39,896 bases of DNA from Candidatus Nomurabacteria bacterium RIFCSPLOWO2_01_FULL_42_20 (GCA_001785965.1 MFVF01000034.1:1-39896), one strand, 5' to 3'; counted from the first letter of the stretch, positions 30,375 to 37,743 are shown. The notes: a model not told the origin generated them from the sequence alone. Made by a program: numbers and translations.

Positions 30375-30476
30375 TATTTTTGATTTTGAAAATGAAAAAA
30401 TGAACGAAAACTGCACTTATGGTAACATATTAAAATTAAAAGTCAAATCCTCAATGCCAAAATGCCCATATGGGCC

Positions 30477-30512
30477 ATACCTACACCTGGTGTCGACACC
30501 AGGTGTAGGTAT
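30477..30512. repeat. 36-bp perfect palindrome
   Basis: ATACCTACACCTGGTGTC followed by its exact reverse complement. A smaller palindrome GCCCATATGGGC (30464-30475) directly precedes it. Confidence 0.9.
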
Positions 30513-30588
30513 TTTGACGGTAACCTTTTTAATGAGCTAGAACGAAATATGGTATAATAAGTAAATTATTAGTAATTTTTTAAAATTT

Positions 30589-31293
30589 ATGATTAAAAAA
30601 ATATCTATTGGTTTTGTGATAATGGCTTTGCTTTTTGCCTTTTCGGTGACTGCGGTCAGGGCGCAAGAGGCGAGCATTGACGTTAAGGCCGAACTGGGTA
30701 TTGAAAATGTTGGCCGATTGCCGGGGAGCCCCTGGTATTTCTTGAAAGAACTGCGCCGAGGCATAAGCAAGCTGTTTGCTTTTGGTTCGGTCAGAAAGGC
30801 CGAAGTAGAACTTGAGATTGCTAACGAGAAAGCGGCGGAAGTCGTGGTCCTGGAAGAGAAAGAACCCCTTAATACGGCGGCTATCAAACAGGCCATGGCT
30901 AATTATGGCGAGTCCAAAGAAAGGCTGGCCGAAAGAGTCAAGAGACTGGAAGCGGAATCTGATAATCCGAATGTTGAAAAACTGCTCATCAAGATTGAAG
31001 AGCAGTCTGCCAAACACGCGGAAGTTTTCAGTAAATTAGAAGCTAGGTTTAAAGTTGAGCCAGTTGAGTTGGAGTCTGGTCTGGATATGGATTTTGAGGT
31101 AGAGACAAAGGTAGAAGTAGAGGGAGCGGCAAAGGCGACAATGCCTTCAACTTCAATCAGCGAAGAGGTTGAGCCGGTAGCAAGTCCGGCAACAAGTCCG
31201 ACAACAAGTTTAGAAACAAGCATTGAACAAGATTTAGAAGCAATACAATTACCAGAATTAGAGGATCTTAATTTAGGAGACTTTAACTACTAA
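30589..31293 (+). CDS. Secreted DUF5667-like protein
   Basis: 234 residues. The signal sequence ends near VTAVRAQEA. A DUF5667-like core starts with the family-typical GRLPGSPWYFLKELRRGISK, then long helices (AEVELEIANEKAAEVVVLEE, KQAMANYGESKERLAERVKR). The C-terminal 80 residues are Ser/Thr/Pro/Glu-rich and disordered, with TSP/ASP repeats (ASPATSPTTSLETS). The domain is widespread in CPR secreted proteins, with function unknown. It starts just downstream of the palindrome-rich gap. The next unit is repeat A4 and glutaredoxin. Confidence 0.75.
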   Translation: MIKKISIGFVIMALLFAFSVTAVRAQEASIDVKAELGIENVGRLPGSPWYFLKELRRGISKLFAFGSVRKAEVELEIANEKAAEVVVLEEKEPLNTAAIKQAMANYGESKERLAERVKRLEAESDNPNVEKLLIKIEEQSAKHAEVFSKLEARFKVEPVELESGLDMDFEVETKVEVEGAAKATMPSTSISEEVEPVASPATSPTTSLETSIEQDLEAIQLPELEDLNLGDFNY

Positions 31294-31300
31294 ATAAACT

Positions 31301-31383
31301 ATGACTAAAAAAATCACAACCCCAGTAGCAGATCCTCGCACCGAATGCGCGCTCGGCTCGCTACGGGGCGAGAAGCGGTAAAA
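31301..31383 (+). repeat. Family A structured repeat, copy A4, preceded by a second glutaredoxin start
   Basis: ATGACTAAAAAAATCACAA (31301-31319) matches the real start at 31428 at 18 of 19 bases. Then CCCC (31320-31323), A, GTAGC/GCTAC pair, interior shared with A3, GGGG (31365-31368), CGAGAAGCGGTAAAA. Compared with A3, one base pair is swapped on both arms (C-G to G-C). Confidence 0.85.
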
Positions 31384-31427
31384 CAAACTTTATAACATTA
31401 TAGACTTTATAACTTTATAACTAACTT

Positions 31428-31688
31428 ATGACTAAAAAAATTACAATTTACTCAACACCGAGCTGTCATTTTTGCCACGCGGCTAAGGATTTTTTCAAGG
31501 AAAATAAAATTAAATTTACCGATTATGATGTCTCAACCGATATGGAGAGGCGCAAAGAGATGATTGATCTGACAGGCCAGATGGGCGTGCCGGTCATTGT
31601 CATTGGTGATCCCTCGGATCCATCGGGGCAAGCAGAAACTCTTATTGGTTTTGACAAGCGCAAAATCAAAGAATTGCTCGGGCTTTAA
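31428..31688 (+). CDS. Glutaredoxin-like thiol oxidoreductase
   Basis: 86 residues with the glutaredoxin fold: YSTPSCHFCHAAKDFF (CxxC at residues 10-13), DLTGQMGVPVIVIG (cis-Pro), and the C-terminal glutathione-site helix. Between IVIGD and LIGFDKRKI, where glutaredoxins usually have a two- to four-residue turn, is PSDPSGQAET, encoded by a copy of the CCTTCGACGGGCTCAGGGC repeat (31608-31634). A second, incomplete copy of its start abuts repeat A4 (31301). It probably reduces disulfides or mixed disulfides in the cytosol. Confidence 0.9.
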   Translation: MTKKITIYSTPSCHFCHAAKDFFKENKIKFTDYDVSTDMERRKEMIDLTGQMGVPVIVIGDPSDPSGQAETLIGFDKRKIKELLGL

Positions 31689-31702
31689 TTGTGGTCAGGA
31701 AT

Positions 31703-31839
31703 AATTTTTTTGTCGTCACAAAAAAATTTTCACGACCCTGGCTCGGTAATTTTTTCTGCTGAAAAAATTATACCTGCGCCGGGCACAAAACGCAGAAAAG
31801 TTCCGCGGGGAACTTTTCTTGAAATTGCGTTTTGTGCCC
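31703..31839. repeat. Three consecutive hairpins downstream of tRNA-Arg
   Basis: 31703-31728 (AATTTTTTTGT/ACAAAAAAATT), 31747-31770 (TAATTTTTTC/GAAAAAATTA), and a composite one: outer GGGCACAAAACGC/GCGTTTTGTGCCC (31781-31793, 31827-31839), inner AGAAAAGTTCC/GGAACTTTTCT (31794-31819). The outer right arm includes the 3' end of the tRNA-Arg gene. Confidence 0.85.
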
Positions 31840-31906
31840 CCGGCCAGAATTGAACTGACATCAGACCCTTAGGACGGGCCTGTTCTATCCGTTGAACTAC
31901 GGGGGC
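31835..31906 (-). tRNA. tRNA-Arg (anticodon CCT)
   Basis: Acceptor GCCCCCG/CGGGGGC, D arm GTTC/GAAC, anticodon stem GGCCC/GGGTC (one G-T pair) with loop GTCCTAA, T stem GTCAG/CTGGC with loop TTCAATT, discriminator A. CCA is not encoded. Position 32 is G instead of the usual pyrimidine. A large hairpin follows its 3' end. Confidence 0.9.
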
Positions 31907-31987
31907 ATTGAATCCCGACGCTTTCCCCGACTTTACGTCGGGGCTACGGGGGCCTTGAAATATAAAAATTTGTGCTAATATATTAAC

Positions 31988-32260
31988 ATGGAAAATGAGG
32001 AAATAAAAACATTACTTGAGGCGAATTTAAAGCTTTCTAAAGAGAATAATAAGCTCCTGCACAAAGTCCGCGGGGTTCAAAAAAAGCATTATTTTTTTCT
32101 GGGTTTAAGATGGCTTGTTATAATAGCCCTTCTTTTCGGCGCCTATTATTACATTCAGCCTTATTTAAAGCAGATCGTCGAGGTTTATAATTCGATTCCG
32201 AATTTAGGCAAGATTGATATTGGAAACATTGAAGGTTTGATAGAAGGCCTAAGGCCATAA
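31988..32260 (+). CDS. Small membrane protein with N-terminal coiled coil
   Basis: 90 residues: a charged helix (EEIKTLLEANLKLSKENNKLLHKV, split here at residue 20), then one membrane helix (FLGLRWLVIIALLFGAYYYI), then a short outer tail (LKQIVEVYNSIPNLGKIDIGN). Common CPR mini-protein style, function unknown. It ends 4 bases before tRNA-Phe. Confidence 0.65.
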   Translation: MENEEIKTLLEANLKLSKENNKLLHKVRGVQKKHYFFLGLRWLVIIALLFGAYYYIQPYLKQIVEVYNSIPNLGKIDIGNIEGLIEGLRP

Positions 32261-32264
32261 ACAA

Positions 32265-32339
32265 GCCGCGGTAGCTCAGTGGCAGAGCGCTGCCCTGAAG
32301 AGGCAGGCGTCGGGTGTTCGATTCACCCCCGCGGCACCA
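32265..32339 (+). tRNA. tRNA-Phe (anticodon GAA)
   Basis: Acceptor GCCGCGG/CCGCGGC, D arm GCTC/GAGC, anticodon stem CTGCC/GGCAG with loop CTGAAGA, T stem GGGTG/CACCC with loop TTCGATT, discriminator A and encoded CCA. Confidence 0.95.
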
Positions 32340-32348
32340 GAAATTTAT

Positions 32349-32618
32349 ATGGAAAATATTGATGAGACAAAAAATAATAAAAGTGAAAATATAATTCTAA
32401 TGGAAAGACAGGGTTTAACTGCGCATCTTCGTAATGCATTAGGACCTTTTAAGAGTCACATTACGATGATGGAAATGATAGATAAGGGCGAAGTTCCAGC
32501 CGATAAGATTGAAGATTTTAAAAAAATTCAAAAGGAAAATATTAAAATACTGAAAGAGAATCTTGATAACATTATGGAGGTCATTGTGTATCTTGAAAAA
32601 AATAACAAGAATATATAA
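32349..32618 (+). CDS. Small helical protein, kinase-dimerisation-like
   Basis: 89 residues, all-helical by eye. TAHLRNALGPFKSHITMMEM has some likeness to the helix around the phospho-His in histidine-kinase dimerisation domains, but no kinase domain follows, so this is only a resemblance. It ends with a Lys/Asn-rich tail. A bidirectional terminator directly follows. It is probably a cytosolic four-helix or coiled-coil dimer of unknown role. Confidence 0.55.
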   Translation: MENIDETKNNKSENIILMERQGLTAHLRNALGPFKSHITMMEMIDKGEVPADKIEDFKKIQKENIKILKENLDNIMEVIVYLEKNNKNI

Positions 32619-32620
32619 AA

Positions 32621-32648
32621 CAAAAATCCGCTCTAGGGCGGATTTTTG
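32621..32648. terminator. Bidirectional terminator
   Basis: CAAAAATCCGC-TCTAGG-GCGGATTTTTG, perfect 11-bp stem between the convergent 32349 gene and hsp20. Confidence 0.9.
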
Positions 32649-32660
32649 TTTTTCTATTTT

Positions 32661-33119
32661 TTAGAGAGACTTGACTTTGAGATTTGCTTTTTTAGTTTTA
32701 TCAATCTTGGGCAGCTTGATGATAAGGAGGCCGTGTTTTTCAACCGCTTCAGCTTCCTCCGGCTCTACTTCTTGGGGCAGGAGAATAGTTCTAGAAAATG
32801 CGCCCCAATAAAGTTCTTGAATAAAATAATTGTCTTCGCTGATGGTTTTGTTTTCCTCACGACGGCCTTTGATAGTGATCATGTCCCGGCCGATTTCAAT
32901 CTGCATGTCCTCGGGTTTCACGCCGGCGGCCATAGTTTGGACAATAATATCTGTCGGTGTCTGGTAAACATCGACAGTCAATTGAGCCTCTTCGGCCTCT
33001 TCTTCCATCCAATTATCTTTTGGAGGCATTTTACCCATTCTATCGTATTCACTGCCCGCTTCATCTTCTTCTAATCTAACCCCGCCCGTAAGCCTGTCAA
33101 AAAAAGATCTTTTTTTCAT
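32661..33119 (-). CDS. Small heat-shock protein (Hsp20/alpha-crystallin)
   Basis: 152 residues. The alpha-crystallin domain is residues about 50-150: VDVYQTPTDIIVQTMAAGVK, PEDMQIEIGRDMITIKGRRE, FSRTILLPQEV and the G-x-L box GLLIIKLPK. The C-terminus ends ANLKVKSL without a clear I-x-I motif. The N-terminal arm is short and acidic (LEEDEAGSEYDRMG). It acts as an ATP-independent holdase that forms oligomers. No heat-shock promoter could be identified. Confidence 0.9.
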   Translation of the reverse strand: MKKRSFFDRLTGGVRLEEDEAGSEYDRMGKMPPKDNWMEEEAEEAQLTVDVYQTPTDIIVQTMAAGVKPEDMQIEIGRDMITIKGRREENKTISEDNYFIQELYWGAFSRTILLPQEVEPEEAEAVEKHGLLIIKLPKIDKTKKANLKVKSL

Positions 33120-33212
33120 GATTGATTTTGTTGACGAACGAAGTGAGGATTACAAAATTTTACAAAAATATAGTCGTTCACTCCGTTCACTTCTTATTTT
33201 TTTAATAATTTT

Positions 33213-33932
33213 TTAAACTTGACCTTGAATTTGTTTGAAGGCGGTTGAAGCGCCCATTCTTCGAAGCTTCTCCAAAATTAGAATTATGATTATAGTCACC
33301 ACCCACAGAAAAGCGAAGATTCGGAGAAAGTTCTCGCCCCCGTCCCTAATTATATAAAAGTTAAAGGCAGTATGCAAGGCAATGGCGAAAATCAAGCCGC
33401 CCAAAAGGTACAATCCCTTAACAGCGGCTTTTTTAAAGAAGGCCAGACCCAAGGCTACGCCTACAAAAGCGCTTGAGGTGGCATGAAGAAGCGTGGCTCC
33501 AAGGAAGCGAAGATTGCCCGTAAGCAGGCTGACGGTCGTTTCTTGCAATGAAATTGGCTGGATTAAGAAAAGGATGTTTTCAAAGGCGGCAAAACCCAAG
33601 GCCGCGGTAATCATATAAATGGCCGGATCGATCGGCTCGTCATTGAACTTGCTTTTAAGAGCCAAAACGGCCGCCGCCAGGTATTTTATAACCTCCTCCA
33701 TGAAACTTAAGGCAAGGACGAGCGAAATCTTGCCGCCGGTAATGTAGATGCTGGCGACTTTCTCAAGCGGCAGGACAAGAATGACGGAAATCATGCCTAA
33801 AATAAAAGTAAGAAGGATCAGGCCTTTGGGTTCGGGATTTTCTTTGTCTTCCCGAAGCCAGAACCACAGCCAAATCAAGGCCGGAATGACGCCGATCAGA
33901 ACTGCTATTAAAAGTGTTTTTGGATCAGTCAT
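33213..33932 (-). CDS. prsW: PrsW-family intramembrane metalloprotease
   Basis: 239 residues, about 7 membrane helices. Family motifs: WFWLREDKENPEPKGLILLT after helix 1, SFMEEVIKYLAAAVLALKSK (EExxK), MITAALGFAAFENILFLI (FxxxEN), HATSSAFVGVALG and ALHTAFNF, giving the His/Glu residues expected for the active site. PrsW cleaves anti-sigma factors in Bacillus; other members cleave single-pass membrane proteins. No anti-sigma or sigma gene is nearby. Upstream is the AAGTAAATCAAG repeat tract, then valS on the same strand. Confidence 0.8.
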   Translation of the reverse strand: MTDPKTLLIAVLIGVIPALIWLWFWLREDKENPEPKGLILLTFILGMISVILVLPLEKVASIYITGGKISLVLALSFMEEVIKYLAAAVLALKSKFNDEPIDPAIYMITAALGFAAFENILFLIQPISLQETTVSLLTGNLRFLGATLLHATSSAFVGVALGLAFFKKAAVKGLYLLGGLIFAIALHTAFNFYIIRDGGENFLRIFAFLWVVTIIIILILEKLRRMGASTAFKQIQGQV

Positions 33933-33935
33933 AGA

Positions 33936-34048
33936 ATAAGTGAATCAAGTAAGGCAAGTGAATCAAGTAAAGCAAGTAAAGCAAGTGAATCAAGTAAGGC
34001 AAGTGAATCAAGTTAAATAATATATCAGCTTGCCTCGCTTACCTTGCT
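33936..34048. repeat. AAGTGAATCAAG-type repeat between prsW and valS
   Basis: At least six units of AAGTGAATCAAG / AAGTAAAGC / AAGGC in one direction, then CTTGCCTCGCTTACC. It reaches into the last codons of valS (EQAR, stop). Confidence 0.75.
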
Positions 34049-36357
34049 TGTTCGGGCCATTTTTCTACCATTAATAAATTTGTTTTTCCCATCAGTTGCC
34101 AGATCTCTTCAGTCACGAACGGCATAAAAGGATGGAGGATTTTCAATGAATCTTCCAAGATTTTAAACAAAGCCCATTTTCTCGAATTTTGTTCGGCGGC
34201 AGATCCTTTGGCAAAAATTCCCTTGCTCTCTTCCAGTATTATATCAGCAAATCGGTGCCAGACATAGTGGTAGATTTTTTCGCCAGCCAGATAAAAACGA
34301 AATTCCTCAATATCTTTAGTAATATCTTTTGCCAAACTACTGAATTCGTCAAGCAGTGTTTTGTCTTCTTCCGTCAAAATTATCTCATCATTCCGCGTAT
34401 GTTCCGCGTTCTTCTGCAATAGAACAAACCGGCTAATGTTCCAAATCTTATTGGCGAAATGCCTATAGGCTTTTATTTTATTTTCATCAACCTTGCTGTC
34501 CGTGCCCGGCGCCGTACCGACCACCAGCGACATCCGGACAGCATCCGTGCCGTATTTGGCAGTCATGTCTAGGGGATCAATCGCGTTGCCGAGCGACTTG
34601 GACATTTTTTTGCCCTTGCTGTCGCGGATGGTGCCATGGAGGTAAACTGTCCGAAAGGGAATTTCGCCCAAGAAAAAACCGGACATCATAATCATCCGAG
34701 CAACCCAGAAGAAAAGAATCTCATAGCCGGTTTCAAGCACTGAGGTGGGGTGGAAAGTTTCTAGATCTTTTGTTTTTTCTGGATAACCAAGAGTCGAAAA
34801 AGTCCAAAGGGCCGAAGAAAACCAAGTATCCAGAGTGTCTGGATCTTGTTCTAATTCATTTCCGCAATCAGGACATTTTTTTATTGGCTCTATTGAAATA
34901 ATAGGTTGACACTCTAATTTTTCCGCCGAAGGCGGATCCGCCTCTGGCGGAAAATTTTTAATTTTTAATTTTTGATTTTGTTTGGAAATTGGAAATTGGA
35001 AATTGGAAATTCCTGCCTGTTTACAGTAGTAAACAGGCAGGCGGTGGCCATACCAAATTTGGCGGGAAATGCACCAGTCGCGAAGGTTGTCTATCCAGTG
35101 AAAATAAGTTTTTTTGAAGTGGTCGGGAATAATTTCAATTTCGCTGTTTTCCACTGGTTCGCGCATCAAATCCTTCAAAGTTTTATTTTTTCGTTCCTTT
35201 ATGGGCTTATTTACGTTAACAAACCACTGGAGCTTGGGTAAGGGTTCTACAACGCCGCCGGTTCTTTCGGCTAAAGCAATATTGTGGATTATTTCTTCTT
35301 CTTTCTCCAGAAGGCCTTCTTTTCTAAGAGTCTCAACAATAATTTCTCGAGCCTCCGACACTTTTTTGTCTTTCAGCAGAGGATTGGGAACCATCATTCT
35401 GGCATATTCGTTTATAACTTGAATCATCGGCAGGTTGTGCCTTTGGGCAATTTCCGAATCTATGACGCTGTGGGCGGGAGTGACGCCCAAGGCGCCGGTG
35501 CCGAATTCCGGATCAACTGATTGGTCAGCAATAATTTTTATGTGCAATTTCACGCCGACAAAATCAACATCATATTCTTGACCGATATATTTTTTATATC
35601 TTTGGTCATTGGGGTTGACCGCCACTGCCGTGTCGCCCAATTTAGTTTCCGGCCTAGTGGTGGCGATGGAAATAGGGAAGTCTTTTGAGTAGCGAAAAGT
35701 GTAAAATTTTGTTTTTCTTTCTTCGTAGACAATTTCATCGTCGGAAATTGTTGTCTGGCCTTTAGGATCCCAGTTGATCACTCTCTGCCCGCGGTAGATT
35801 AGTCCTTGGTCATACATTTTTTTGAAAGCGGTGCGCACAGCCAAACTTCTTTTCTCATCTAAAGTAAAAGCTTCTCTTGACCAATCCAAAGACGCTCCCA
35901 TTTTTTTTGTTTGATTAACGATTGTGTCGTGGCTTTGTTTGGCAAATTCTTCTATCCTTCGAAGAAGTTCTTCCCGTCCCAAATCCTGCCGGCGCTTGCC
36001 TTCTTTTTTATAAATTTCTGTTTCCACTCTCGATTGGGTGGCGATGGCGGCGTGATCTGTGCCGGGAATCCAGAGAGTTTTATATCCTCTCATTCGGTGA
36101 AAGCGAACCATGATGTCTTCAATGGCGATAGTAAGCGCGTGGCCCATGTGAAGGACGCCGGTAACATTCGGCGGCGGCAGGACCATCGAGAAGGTTTTAT
36201 CTTTGTTCGGATTATCCGTCCAAGGCGGGTGCGCCTCTGGCGCAAAAAAGCCCGACTCTTCCCAGAGCTTGTAAATTCTGTCTTCAGTTTCGGCAGAGTT
36301 GTAGGGCTTTAGCAGTTTTCTTGCCCCGTTAGAATTTTTTTCTGAATTAATATTCAT
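34039..36357 (-). CDS. valS: Valyl-tRNA synthetase
   Basis: 772 residues, short for ValRS (about 880-950) because the C-terminal tRNA-binding coiled coil is missing. HIGH motif PPPNVTGVLHMGHALTIA; KMSKS KGKKMSKSLGNAIDPLD; editing region TTRPETKLGDTAVAVNP. After KQAG is a stretch ISNFQFPISKQNQKLKIKNF then PPEADPPSAEKLECQP, encoded by tandem GGAAATT repeats (34982-35013) and a GGCGGATCCGCC repeat. A perfect 13-4-13 palindrome (35012-35041) is in frame just before it. NAEHTRND near residue 655 is encoded by the GCGGAACATACGCGGAA repeat also found in leuS. The start is ATG at 36357. Confidence 0.95.
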   Translation of the reverse strand: MNINSEKNSNGARKLLKPYNSAETEDRIYKLWEESGFFAPEAHPPWTDNPNKDKTFSMVLPPPNVTGVLHMGHALTIAIEDIMVRFHRMRGYKTLWIPGTDHAAIATQSRVETEIYKKEGKRRQDLGREELLRRIEEFAKQSHDTIVNQTKKMGASLDWSREAFTLDEKRSLAVRTAFKKMYDQGLIYRGQRVINWDPKGQTTISDDEIVYEERKTKFYTFRYSKDFPISIATTRPETKLGDTAVAVNPNDQRYKKYIGQEYDVDFVGVKLHIKIIADQSVDPEFGTGALGVTPAHSVIDSEIAQRHNLPMIQVINEYARMMVPNPLLKDKKVSEAREIIVETLRKEGLLEKEEEIIHNIALAERTGGVVEPLPKLQWFVNVNKPIKERKNKTLKDLMREPVENSEIEIIPDHFKKTYFHWIDNLRDWCISRQIWYGHRLPVYYCKQAGISNFQFPISKQNQKLKIKNFPPEADPPSAEKLECQPIISIEPIKKCPDCGNELEQDPDTLDTWFSSALWTFSTLGYPEKTKDLETFHPTSVLETGYEILFFWVARMIMMSGFFLGEIPFRTVYLHGTIRDSKGKKMSKSLGNAIDPLDMTAKYGTDAVRMSLVVGTAPGTDSKVDENKIKAYRHFANKIWNISRFVLLQKNAEHTRNDEIILTEEDKTLLDEFSSLAKDITKDIEEFRFYLAGEKIYHYVWHRFADIILEESKGIFAKGSAAEQNSRKWALFKILEDSLKILHPFMPFVTEEIWQLMGKTNLLMVEKWPEQAR
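34394..34416 (-). repeat. GCGGAACATACGCGGAA repeat inside valS
   Basis: Codes AEHTRND. The same DNA word is in leuS at 17941 and in the A2/A3 leaders at 10067 and 10177. Confidence 0.8.
34982..35041. repeat. Tandem GGAAATT and 13-4-13 palindrome inside valS
   Basis: Four TTGGAAA units followed by CCTGCCTGTTTAC-AGTA-GTAAACAGGCAGG, all translated. Confidence 0.85.
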
Positions 36358-36470
36358 AATTAAAATATATTAGCAAAATAATCATTTAATTAACCACCAA
36401 ATTAGAATTTTAAAAATTTCTAATGGGGTCGGGGAGGGCCATGAATTAAATAATACCGTAATTTTTCAGA

Positions 36471-37625
36471 TTATTCCAATCGTAGACCGCCACAGGCGGC
36501 GATGGAGTGGGATTTGGACGGCGCGCTTTTGGTGATGTAGCGAAAATAGCCGGCCAGAGCGATCATGATGGAATTATCAACGGAAAGCTCTTTAGTGGGG
36601 AAGTAAATCGGAATGTTAAGTTTTTCCACTTCTTTTTGCAAAGTTTTTCTAATTTGATCATTGGCAATTACGCCGCCGCCAGTAATAATTGTTTTTACTT
36701 TGAATTCTTTGGCCGACCGCATTGTTTTTGAAACCAAAACATCAGTCACCGCGTCTTGAAATTCTTTGGCGATTGCCATTTTCCAGCCCGAGGCTGGTCC
36801 GCCTTGGGCGGATATTTTGAATTTATATTTTTTTTCTAAATCTCTCACTAGATATAATACGGCGGTTTTGAGTCCCGAAAAGGAAAAATCGAAATCACCG
36901 CTGTTAATCATAGGGCGGGGGAGGGAAATTTGAATTTTCCCTCTCCTTACTAAGGAGAGGGCAGGGTGAGGTGGATTTAATTTCGCCAATTTTGAAATTT
37001 CCGGCCCGCCGGGATAGGGAAGGCCAAGAAGCCGCGCCACTTTGTCAAAAGCTTCGCCGGCCGCGTCATCTCTTGTCTCGCCCAGAATTTTATAGTTCAT
37101 AAATTTTTTTACTAAAACCAACTCGGTATGTCCGCCGGAAATAAGCAAAGCCAAGGCCGGAAATCCCACTTTCCTTAGTGTTTCAAATTCTTTTAACTTT
37201 AAACTTTTAACTTTCAACTGGTCATATTTTTTCTTCTCTTTAAGAAGAGAAGAAAAAATATGACCTTCCATGTGATTAACCGGTATTAATTTCTTTTTCA
37301 ATTTTTTGGCAAGGGCCTTGGCGAATTCAAGGCCGGTCCATAAAGCCGGCTCTAATCCTGGTCCATAGGTGACAGCGACAATATCAATTTTTTTCTCGCT
37401 TAGACCTGCCTCTTTCAGCGTTTTTTTAAAAAGAATAGGCAGATTTTTGAGATGTTCGCGTTTGGCAAGCATCGGATAAACTCCGCCGTATTTCCGGTGA
37501 ATTTTTATTTGGCTGGCGACATTGTTGGCCAAAATCCTAAAACGCGCGCTTTTTATACCGCCCCTCGCCTCAACTATACTTATCGCTGTTTCGTCGCAGG
37601 ATGTTTCGATGGAAAGTATGATCAT
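36471..37625 (-). CDS. tsaD: tRNA N6-threonylcarbamoyltransferase TsaD (Kae1/Qri7/YgjD)
   Basis: 384 residues (usual about 335-345). Motifs: IETSCDETAISIVEA at the N-terminus, metal-binding HMEGH, LLISGGHTELVLV, DDAAGEAFDKVARLLGLPYPGGP, and ITGGGVIANDQIRKTL. It transfers the threonylcarbamoyl group made by TsaC to A37 of ANN-reading tRNAs, with TsaB/TsaE not seen in this window. Extra length comes from repeat DNA: a perfect 21-4-21 palindrome (37220-37265) plus a Lys/Leu-rich word repeat next to it (QLKVKSLKLKEF), an 11-1-11 palindrome coding PALSLVRRGK (36939-36961), and a C-terminal tail (IAACGGLRLE) from a CCGCC/GGCGG hairpin. Confidence 0.95.
   Translation of the reverse strand: MIILSIETSCDETAISIVEARGGIKSARFRILANNVASQIKIHRKYGGVYPMLAKREHLKNLPILFKKTLKEAGLSEKKIDIVAVTYGPGLEPALWTGLEFAKALAKKLKKKLIPVNHMEGHIFSSLLKEKKKYDQLKVKSLKLKEFETLRKVGFPALALLISGGHTELVLVKKFMNYKILGETRDDAAGEAFDKVARLLGLPYPGGPEISKLAKLNPPHPALSLVRRGKIQISLPRPMINSGDFDFSFSGLKTAVLYLVRDLEKKYKFKISAQGGPASGWKMAIAKEFQDAVTDVLVSKTMRSAKEFKVKTIITGGGVIANDQIRKTLQKEVEKLNIPIYFPTKELSVDNSIMIALAGYFRYITKSAPSKSHSIAACGGLRLE
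36939..36961. repeat. 11-1-11 palindrome inside tsaD
   Basis: CCCTCTCCTTA-C-TAAGGAGAGGG, in frame after KLNPPH. Confidence 0.85.
37220..37265. repeat. 46-base perfect hairpin inside tsaD
   Basis: 21-base arms (37220-37240 and 37245-37265) around TAAG. It codes the residues after MEGHIFSSL, right beside the metal-binding motif. Confidence 0.9.
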
Positions 37626-37743
37626 AACTTTTATACACTAGCATATTAAAAATCAAAAATATATAATAAACATGTGGGTATTCGCGAAACTTAGTCGACT
37701 TTCGCAAATCCAGGTGTTAGCGGTAATAATAAAAACGAACTCC

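Larger units (their letters stand above)
29569..30588. other. 1-kb palindrome-rich intergenic region
   Basis: Contains one weakly supported gene on the minus strand (30153-30374) and at least eight separate hairpins, each with a different sequence: 29773-29801, 29822-29844, 29887-29919, 29949-30009, 30029-30047, 30113-30134, 30464-30475 and 30477-30512. I see no RNA gene, transposase or CRISPR here. Confidence 0.75.

Noticed and set aside
896-31383. Family A as integron attC sites (tail GTTAAAT fits GTTRRRY)
   Set aside because: The matching 5' RYYYAAC box is absent, the tail is not GTTRRRY in all copies, and there is no integrase.
37672-37743. Upstream start for the GNAT gene at 37744
   Set aside because: The extra 24 residues are hydrophobic and unlike GNAT N-termini; MTQVRLMTESD is a normal start.
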